Origin: DASVDE01 sp036381235
GTDB taxonomy: Bacteria > Actinomycetota > Thermoleophilia > Solirubrobacterales > 70-9
DNA length: 64,000 nt
Reading direction: 5' to 3'
NCBI GenBank assembly: GCA_036381235.1
Contig: DASVDE010000026.1
Span: forward strand, 31,811 to 95,810
The position numbers were made by a program, and so were the translations under genes. Position 1 is the stretch's first letter. Each line of letters opens with the position of its first letter. The notes under the pieces were generated by a model. It searched no databases. It had not been told where the DNA came from and saw only the letters and a list, made by a program, of their open reading frames with translations. Below are positions 58,753-64,000 of the stretch, piece by piece.

Positions 58753-59682
58753 ATGGCCAGCATGCCGAGCACCGTCCGCATCCGCGAGGTCGGCCCCCGA
58801 GACGGCTTTCAGAACGAGCCGGAGACGATCGCCACCGAGGACAAGGTGCGGCTGATCGACATGCTCTCGGCCAGCGGCCTGAAGCGGATGGAGGTCACCT
58901 CATTCGTGCGCCCCGATGTGATCCCCCAGCTCTCCGATGCGGCAGAGGTGCTGGCTGGAGTTCAGCGCCGCGACGGGGTCGACTTCTCGGTGTTGATCCC
59001 CAATCAGCGTGGACTGGAGAGAGCGTTGGAGATGCGCGACCGCTTCGACGAGGCGAGCGTCTTCCTCTCGGCTTCGGAAAGCCACAACCGCGCGAATGTC
59101 AACCGCTCGATAGAAGAGTCGCTGAACGGCCTGGAGCAAACGCTGGAGGAGGCGCTGGAGGCGGGGCTGCGTTGCGAGGGCGTGATCTCGGTCTCCTTCG
59201 GCTGTCCGTATGAGGGCGAAGTGCCGCGCGAGCGAGTCTTCGGGATCGCCGAGCGGCTCGCCGCTGCCGGCTGCGCGGAGGTCGGCTTCGGCGACACGAC
59301 CGGGATGGCGAACCCGCGCCAGGTGCACGAGTTCTTTGCGGCCGCGCGCGAGCGCCTCACCGGGGTCGAGCTGACCGCTCATTTTCACAACACCCGGGGG
59401 CAGGGTCTGGCAAACGTGCTGGCGGCCCTGGAAGAGGGAATTGAGTCGTTCGAGTCGAGCTTCGGAGAGCTGGGCGGTTGCCCGGTTCCGCCCGGATCGA
59501 CAGGCAACGTCTCGACCGAGGACGTCGTCTCGATGTTGGAGGAGATGGGGATCGAGACCGGGGTGGAGCTGTCGAAGCTGATCGATGCCTCGCGCGCCGC
59601 TCAGGATGTGCTGGGGCGCCCGCTCGGCGCCCACGTGCTGCGTGCCGGCCCCATCGACTGGACCGGCGCCGAGGCCGAATAG
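58753..59682 (+). CDS. Hydroxymethylglutaryl-CoA lyase
   Basis: A 309-aa TIM-barrel lyase cleaving HMG-CoA to acetoacetate and acetyl-CoA in leucine breakdown. Motifs: IREVGPRDGFQNEPETIATE, VTSFVRPDVIPQLSDAAEVL, ISVSFGCPYEGEVPRERVFG, GFGDTTGMANPRQVHEFFAA and the metal-binding TAHFHNTRGQGLANVLAALE, and the GGCPVPPGSTGNVSTEDVV loop. The usual second Cys of GGCPYAPGASGN is present. It is followed by a carboxylase subunit 9 nt later. Confidence 0.93.
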   Translation: MASMPSTVRIREVGPRDGFQNEPETIATEDKVRLIDMLSASGLKRMEVTSFVRPDVIPQLSDAAEVLAGVQRRDGVDFSVLIPNQRGLERALEMRDRFDEASVFLSASESHNRANVNRSIEESLNGLEQTLEEALEAGLRCEGVISVSFGCPYEGEVPRERVFGIAERLAAAGCAEVGFGDTTGMANPRQVHEFFAAARERLTGVELTAHFHNTRGQGLANVLAALEEGIESFESSFGELGGCPVPPGSTGNVSTEDVVSMLEEMGIETGVELSKLIDASRAAQDVLGRPLGAHVLRAGPIDWTGAEAE

Positions 59683-59691
59683 GCTCCCCCC

Positions 59692-61212
59692 GTGACCGAG
59701 TTCGCAAAGGCCCTCGAGGCCGCTCTGGCCGGTGGCCCGCAGCGCCATCACGAGAAGACCGAAGAGCAGGGCAAGCTGCCGGTGCGCCAGCGCGTCGAGC
59801 GCTTGGTCGACCCCGAGTCCTTTGCTGAGGAGGGGCTGCTGGCCAACTGGGACAAGGAGGGGCTCGGCGCCGACGGGGTCCTAACCGGGCTGGCGAGGAT
59901 CGACGGTCGCCGCGTTGCGCTGATGGCCAACGACCCGACGGTCAAGGCCGGTTCCTGGGGGCCGAAGACGGTGGAGAAGATCCTCCGCGTCCAGGAGCGA
60001 GCGCTGGCGCTGCGGGTGCCGATGGTCTACCTGGTCGACTCGGCCGGTGCCCGGATCACCGACCAGGTGCAGATGTTCCCCGGGCGGCGCGGCGCCGGCC
60101 GCATCTTCCACAACGAGGTCCGTCTCTCCGGCCAGGTGCCGCAGATCTGCCTCCTGTTCGGCCCAAGCGCAGCCGGTGGGGCCTACATCCCGGCCTTCTG
60201 TGACGTGGTGATCATGCGCGAGGGGAACGCTTCGATGTACCTGGGGTCGCCGCGCATGGCCGAGATGGTCATCGGCGAAGAGGTGACCCTGGAGGAGATG
60301 GGCGGGGCGAAGATGCATACCGGGGTCTCCGGCTGTGGCCATTTCCTCGTCAAGACCGACGAGGAGGCGATCGACCTCGCCAAGCGCTACCTCTCCTTTA
60401 TGCCCGGCAACTGGCGCGAGGAGCCACCCACCGCCCCCGCCGCCGATCCGGCCTCCGAGGCGCCGATCGCCGCGATGATCCCCGCCGACGAGAACCAGCC
60501 TTTCGACATGCGCGAGGTGTTGGACGCTCTGCTCGACGCCGAATCCTTTCTCCAGGTCCACAAGCGCTGGGCCAAGGAGCTGATCGTCGGCTACGGGCGG
60601 CTCGACGGCCGCGTCGTCGGGGTCGTCGCCAACCAGCCGCGCCAGAAGGGCGGCGTGCTCTTCGTCGACTCCGCCGATAAGGCCGCCCGCTTCATCCAGA
60701 CCTGCAACGCCTTCAACGTACCGCTGCTCTTTCTCGCCGATGTGCCGGGATTCATGATCGGCACCGCGGTCGAGCGCCAGGGGATCATCCGCCATGGGGC
60801 GAAGATGATCAGCGCCGTCTCCGAGGCGACGGTGCCGAAGATCTCGGTGATCGTGCGCAAGGCATACGGGGCCGGGCTCTACGCGATGGCCGGTCCTGCC
60901 TTCGAGCCCGACTGCTGCATTGCGTTGCCGAGCGCTTCGATCGCGGTGATGGGACCGCAGGCTGCGGTCAACGCGGTCTTCTACAACCAGATCCAGGCGA
61001 TCGACGACGAGGCCGAGCGGGAGGCGTTCGTCGCCGAGAAGCGCACCGAGTACGCCGAGGACATCGACCTCCTTCACCTCGCCTCCGAGCTGGTCGTCGA
61101 CGCCGTCGTCGAGCCGGAGGACCTTCGCCGGGACCTGATCCGCCGCTTCGCCTACGCGACCGGTAAGGATCGCGCCTTCGCCGAGCGGCGCAACCCGGTC
61201 ACGCCCGCGTAG
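59692..61212 (+). CDS. Acyl-CoA carboxylase carboxyltransferase subunit (MCC/PCC beta type)
   Basis: A 506-aa carboxyltransferase with two crotonase-like halves. N-half: VYLVDSAGARITDQVQMFPG, FGPSAAGGAYIPAFCDVVIM, YLGSPRMAEMVIGEEVTLEE. C-half: GRVVGVVANQPRQKGGVLFV, LLFLADVPGFMIGTAVERQG, ISVIVRKAYGAGLYAMAGPA. Next to HMG-CoA lyase, 3-methylcrotonyl-CoA (leucine) is the likely substrate, though propionyl- or geranyl-CoA is possible. No biotin carboxylase subunit is in the window. The start is GTG 59692. Confidence 0.88.
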   Translation: MTEFAKALEAALAGGPQRHHEKTEEQGKLPVRQRVERLVDPESFAEEGLLANWDKEGLGADGVLTGLARIDGRRVALMANDPTVKAGSWGPKTVEKILRVQERALALRVPMVYLVDSAGARITDQVQMFPGRRGAGRIFHNEVRLSGQVPQICLLFGPSAAGGAYIPAFCDVVIMREGNASMYLGSPRMAEMVIGEEVTLEEMGGAKMHTGVSGCGHFLVKTDEEAIDLAKRYLSFMPGNWREEPPTAPAADPASEAPIAAMIPADENQPFDMREVLDALLDAESFLQVHKRWAKELIVGYGRLDGRVVGVVANQPRQKGGVLFVDSADKAARFIQTCNAFNVPLLFLADVPGFMIGTAVERQGIIRHGAKMISAVSEATVPKISVIVRKAYGAGLYAMAGPAFEPDCCIALPSASIAVMGPQAAVNAVFYNQIQAIDDEAEREAFVAEKRTEYAEDIDLLHLASELVVDAVVEPEDLRRDLIRRFAYATGKDRAFAERRNPVTPA

Positions 61213-61230
61213 GCAGAATAGGCTGCGGGT

Positions 61231-61956
61231 GTGGAGCCTGGCCCCGCAATCAGCGCCGGCGACCTGACGGTGAATCGCGGTGGGCACGAGGTGCTTCACG
61301 GCATCGGGTTCGAGGTGCCGCGGGGTCAGATCACCGGCCTGCTCGGGCCGAGCGGTTGCGGCAAGACGACGCTGATGCGGGCGATCGTCGGCGTCCAGGT
61401 GGTGGAGTCGGGCCGAGTCGAGGCGCTCGGCGAGCCGGCCGGATCGGAGGCGCTTCGTCACCGCGTGGGATACGTGACACAGGCGCCCTCGGTCTACGGC
61501 GATCTCAGCGTGCGAGAGAACCTCGCGTTCTTCGCCCGGGTTCTCGGCGCTCGGATGGAACGGGTAGAGGAGACCATTGAGGCCGTCTCCCTCGGCGAAC
61601 ACGTCGACCAGGTCGTCGGCAGCCTCTCCGGCGGTCAGCGCTCGCGCGTCTCGCTTGGCACGGCGCTGCTTGGCGAGCCCGACCTGTTGGTCCTCGACGA
61701 GCCCACCGTGGGCCTCGACCCCGTTCTGCGTCAGGAGCTCTGGGCGACCTTCGGCAAGCTCGCCGAAGGCGGCACCACGCTGCTCGTCTCCAGCCACGTG
61801 ATGGACGAAGCCGAGCACTGCGACGCGCTGCTGCTTATGCGCGACGGTCGCCTGCTGGCGACGGAGACGCCCGCCGGCCTGCGCGAGCGCACCGGCTGCC
61901 AGGGCCTGGAAGACGCTTTTCTGGCGTTGATCGAGGAGGAGGGGAGGGGCGCGTGA
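61231..61956 (+). CDS. ABC transporter ATP-binding protein
   Basis: A 241-aa ATPase. Walker A LLGPSGCGKTTLMR (residues near 34-42), signature GSLSGGQRSRVSLGTAL, Walker B LLVLDEPTVGLDP, and the switch His in LLVSSHVMDEAEHCD are intact. The start is GTG 61231. The permease overlaps by 4 nt (GTGA), so this is an ABC-2 type exporter of drugs, lipids or polysaccharide. Confidence 0.95.
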   Translation: MEPGPAISAGDLTVNRGGHEVLHGIGFEVPRGQITGLLGPSGCGKTTLMRAIVGVQVVESGRVEALGEPAGSEALRHRVGYVTQAPSVYGDLSVRENLAFFARVLGARMERVEETIEAVSLGEHVDQVVGSLSGGQRSRVSLGTALLGEPDLLVLDEPTVGLDPVLRQELWATFGKLAEGGTTLLVSSHVMDEAEHCDALLLMRDGRLLATETPAGLRERTGCQGLEDAFLALIEEEGRGA

Positions 61957-62690
61957 GCATCCGCGTCACCGGCGCCGTCGCTCACCGTGTGCTGTTGCAG
62001 CTGCGGCGCGATCCGCGCACGATCGCCCTGCTCCTGGTCGTACCGCCGGTGCTGTTGACCCTGCTCAAGTACGCCTTCGATGCCAACCCGGCCGCCTTTC
62101 AGAGCATCGGTGGGCCGCTGGTCGGCCTCTTTCCCTTCATCACGATGTTCCTCGTCACCTCGATCACGATGCTGCGCGAGCGGACGACGGGAACGCTGGA
62201 GCGGCTGATGAGCATGCCGCTGGCCAAGCTCGACCTGCTGATCGGCTACGGCATCGCCTTTGCCCTGGTGGCCACGGCGCAGGCTGTCATCGCCTCGCTG
62301 GTCGCCTTCGGCCTGCTTGATCTGGACGTGGCCGGGTCGACGCTTGCGGTCGGGGCCCTGGCTGTCGGCAACGCGTTGCTCGGCATGGCGCTGGGCCTCT
62401 TCGTAAGCGCCTTCGCTCAGACCGAGTTTCAGGCGGTTCAGTTCATGCCTGCCTTCGTCTTCCCACAGCTCCTGCTCTGTGGCCTCTTCGTTCCCCGCGA
62501 CGAGATGGCGCCTCTGCTCGAGGCTGTTTCCTATGCGTTGCCGCTGACCTACGCCTTCGACGCGCTGCAGCGGGTCACCGTGGACGGCTCGCTCGGCCCG
62601 ACCGGCTGGGTCGACGTCACCGTCACCGTCGTCGTGACGCTCATGGCGCTGGCCCTCGGCGCCGCCACACTGCGCCGCCGCACACCCTGA
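61953..62690 (+). CDS. ABC-2 type transporter permease
   Basis: A 245-aa membrane protein with six helices. Motifs: TIALLLVVPPVLLTLLKYAF, LRERTTGTLERLMSMPLAKL (the conserved ABC-2 cytosolic loop), LIGYGIAFALVATAQAVIAS, FQAVQFMPAFVFPQLLLCGL and FVPRDEMAPLLEAVSYALPL. It pairs with the preceding ATPase and starts in a GTGA overlap. Export substrate unknown. Confidence 0.93.
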   Translation: MSIRVTGAVAHRVLLQLRRDPRTIALLLVVPPVLLTLLKYAFDANPAAFQSIGGPLVGLFPFITMFLVTSITMLRERTTGTLERLMSMPLAKLDLLIGYGIAFALVATAQAVIASLVAFGLLDLDVAGSTLAVGALAVGNALLGMALGLFVSAFAQTEFQAVQFMPAFVFPQLLLCGLFVPRDEMAPLLEAVSYALPLTYAFDALQRVTVDGSLGPTGWVDVTVTVVVTLMALALGAATLRRRTP

Positions 62691-62698
62691 ACGCCCGG

Positions 62699-64000
62699 TC
62701 AGGAGTCGAGGTCGGAGGCCAGCTCGGCGAACCAGTCGAGCGCGGCCGGGTTTGCCAGCGAGTCGCGGCTCGCAGCTTGTTCGATCGGGGTTCCCATCAG
62801 GATCCGCTTCACCGGCACTTCCAAGATCTTGCCGCTGAGCGTGCGGGGAACCTCGGCGATTGCGAAGACCTCGTCCGGGACGTGGCGCGGGGAGCACTGC
62901 TCGCGAACCCGGCGGGCGATCTCCCGGCGCAGGTCGTCATTCAGCTCCGCCCCTTCCCGCAGGACGACGAAGAGCGGCATCCAGCCCTCGGTGCCGGGCC
63001 GGGGAACGTCGACGACCAGCGCGTCGACGATCGCCTCGACGCCGAGCACCGCGCGGTAGATCTCGCTCGTCCCCATGCGTATGCCCGAGCGGTTGATCGT
63101 CGAGTCGGAGCGGCCGTAGATGATCGCCGTCCCGCGTGAGGTGATCTCGATCCAATCTCCGTGGCGCCAGACGCCGGGGTAGTGCTCGAAGTAGCTGGAT
63201 CGGTAGCGGCTGCCGTCGGGGTCGCCCCAGAAGAAGACGGGCATCGAGGGCATCGGCTCGGTGACAACCAGTTCCCCGACCTCGTCGATCAGTGGGTTGC
63301 CGTCCTCGTCCCAGGCTTCGACAGCGGCGCCGAGGGCCCGCGCCTGCAGCTCGCCCCGGTAGACGGGAAGCAGCGGCACGCCGCCGACGAAGGCGGTGCA
63401 GAGGTCGGTGCCGCCGCTGGTGGAGAACAGCCATGTGTCCTTGCCGAGATGCTCGTAGACCCAGTCGAAGCCCTCGGGAGAGAGGGGGGAGCCGGTCGAT
63501 CCGACCGCCCCCAGACGGGTGAGATCGCGACCCGCCCCCGGCTCGACGCCGGCCTTCATGCAGGCGGCGATGTAGCTCGCCGACGTCCCGAAGCAGGTGA
63601 CGCCTGCCTGCGCGGCGAGGTCCCACAGCGTCCCGAGGTCCGGATGGCCAGGGTTGCCGTCGTAGAGCACGATCGACCCCTCGCTCAGCAACCCCGCATT
63701 CAGGAAATTCCACATCATCCAGCCCGTAGTCGTGAACCAGAACAGCCGGTCATCGCGCTGCAGGTCGACGTGGAGGCCGACCTCCTTCGAGAGCTCGAGC
63801 AGGATGCCGCCATGGCCGTGGACGATCGCCTTCGGAAGCCCCGTCGTGCCGGAGCTGTAGAGCACCCAGAGCGGGTGGTCGAACGGCACCTGCGCGAACG
63901 TCAGCGGAGCGTCGTCTCCCTCGCGGACGAAGTCGTCCCAGCGCGTCGCGTGTCTCAGCCGGTCGAGTGAGGGAGCGTCGTCGAGGTAGCCGAGAACGAC
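62699..64000 (-). CDS. Acetoacetyl-CoA synthetase (partial; runs off the right edge)
   Basis: The gene reads in from the right edge on the minus strand, so the N-terminus is missing. The visible part (about 433 aa) has the P-loop VLYSSGTTGLPKAIVHGHGG, TTGWMMWNFLNAGLLSEGSI, FSTSGGTDLCTAFVGGVPLL, YRGELQARALGAAVEAWDED and YGRSDSTINRSGIRMGTSEI, and SGKILEVPVKRIL. It matches the acetoacetate-CoA ligase (AacS) type, which activates acetoacetate, the product of the neighbouring HMG-CoA lyase. Confidence 0.9.
   Translation of the reverse strand, partial: VVLGYLDDAPSLDRLRHATRWDDFVREGDDAPLTFAQVPFDHPLWVLYSSGTTGLPKAIVHGHGGILLELSKEVGLHVDLQRDDRLFWFTTTGWMMWNFLNAGLLSEGSIVLYDGNPGHPDLGTLWDLAAQAGVTCFGTSASYIAACMKAGVEPGAGRDLTRLGAVGSTGSPLSPEGFDWVYEHLGKDTWLFSTSGGTDLCTAFVGGVPLLPVYRGELQARALGAAVEAWDEDGNPLIDEVGELVVTEPMPSMPVFFWGDPDGSRYRSSYFEHYPGVWRHGDWIEITSRGTAIIYGRSDSTINRSGIRMGTSEIYRAVLGVEAIVDALVVDVPRPGTEGWMPLFVVLREGAELNDDLRREIARRVREQCSPRHVPDEVFAIAEVPRTLSGKILEVPVKRILMGTPIEQAASRDSLANPAALDWFAELASDLDS

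Noticed and set aside
59881..61818. A 645-aa open frame on the minus strand over the carboxyltransferase and ABC genes
   Set aside because: It spans two clear genes on the other strand and shows shadow composition.

Overview
This window looks like a chromosomal segment of a high-GC Actinomycetota, most plausibly of the class Thermoleophilia (Solirubrobacterales and relatives). The supporting signs are the strong GC bias, many GTG/TTG starts with 1-4 nt gene overlaps, a Gram-positive LexA box, a complete coenzyme F420 gene set, mycobacterium-like lipid genes and several small secreted proteins of a type I associate with that lineage. The placement is inference; there is no rRNA in the window.

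Positions 1-12 kb: the 3' end of a pdxH-like gene, small membrane/SHOCT/DUF6325 proteins, a large LuxR-type STAND regulator, tRNA-Leu(GAG), lexA with its own SOS box, an SDR gene, RNase P RNA with a strong terminator, a c-di-AMP (ydaO-type) riboswitch in front of an RlpA-like cell-wall protein, a secreted protein, a cysteine-less carboxymuconolactone-decarboxylase-like protein, glnA, and a DUF255 thioredoxin-domain protein. Positions 12-25 kb: a GGDEF-EAL protein; an MMPL exporter plus AMP-ligase pair divergent from an HxlR regulator, with a palindromic operator between them; and a TetR - thiolase - FabG4-like - MaoC - acyl-CoA dehydrogenase (two) operon resembling the mycobacterial fadA2-fabG4-htdX locus.

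Positions 25-41 kb are the metabolic heart. sucCD with a ferredoxin, PEP carboxykinase, malyl-/methylmalyl-CoA lyase, an acyl-CoA dehydrogenase (probable methylsuccinyl-CoA dehydrogenase), a MaoC hydratase (probable mesaconyl-CoA hydratase), ethylmalonyl-CoA mutase and crotonyl-CoA carboxylase/reductase together encode almost the whole ethylmalonyl-CoA pathway for acetyl-CoA assimilation, with PEP carboxykinase as the exit to gluconeogenesis. Folate genes pabC/pabB, clpS and small unknowns are interspersed.

Positions 41-50 kb: rmuC, a lipoprotein, a YgfZ/GcvT-like protein, a four-gene metal operon (Tat multicopper oxidase, ZIP transporter, DtxR regulator, Nramp transporter), two coupled small genes, a THI5/NMT1-like lipoprotein and an aquaporin. 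Positions 50-57 kb carry F420 biosynthesis: a CofG-CofH fusion FO synthase, then cofE-cofC-cofD and an F420:NADP reductase on the other strand. Positions 57-64 kb: an SDR, a frameshifted DUF559-type gene, HMG-CoA lyase, an acyl-CoA carboxylase carboxyltransferase subunit, an ABC-2 exporter, and an acetoacetyl-CoA synthetase that runs off the right edge.

The least expected structure is a set of dispersed palindromic elements. One type (a conserved GCAACAGC..GGGAGGCT loop inside about 19-bp GC-rich arms) occurs three times, two of them in frame inside the FO synthase gene. A second type (arms with CCGAACTGCATC) occurs once in frame in the MaoC gene and once across the stop codon of an alcohol dehydrogenase. 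A third set of intergenic palindromes shares a CCMCACYG core while the outer arms differ but remain complementary.
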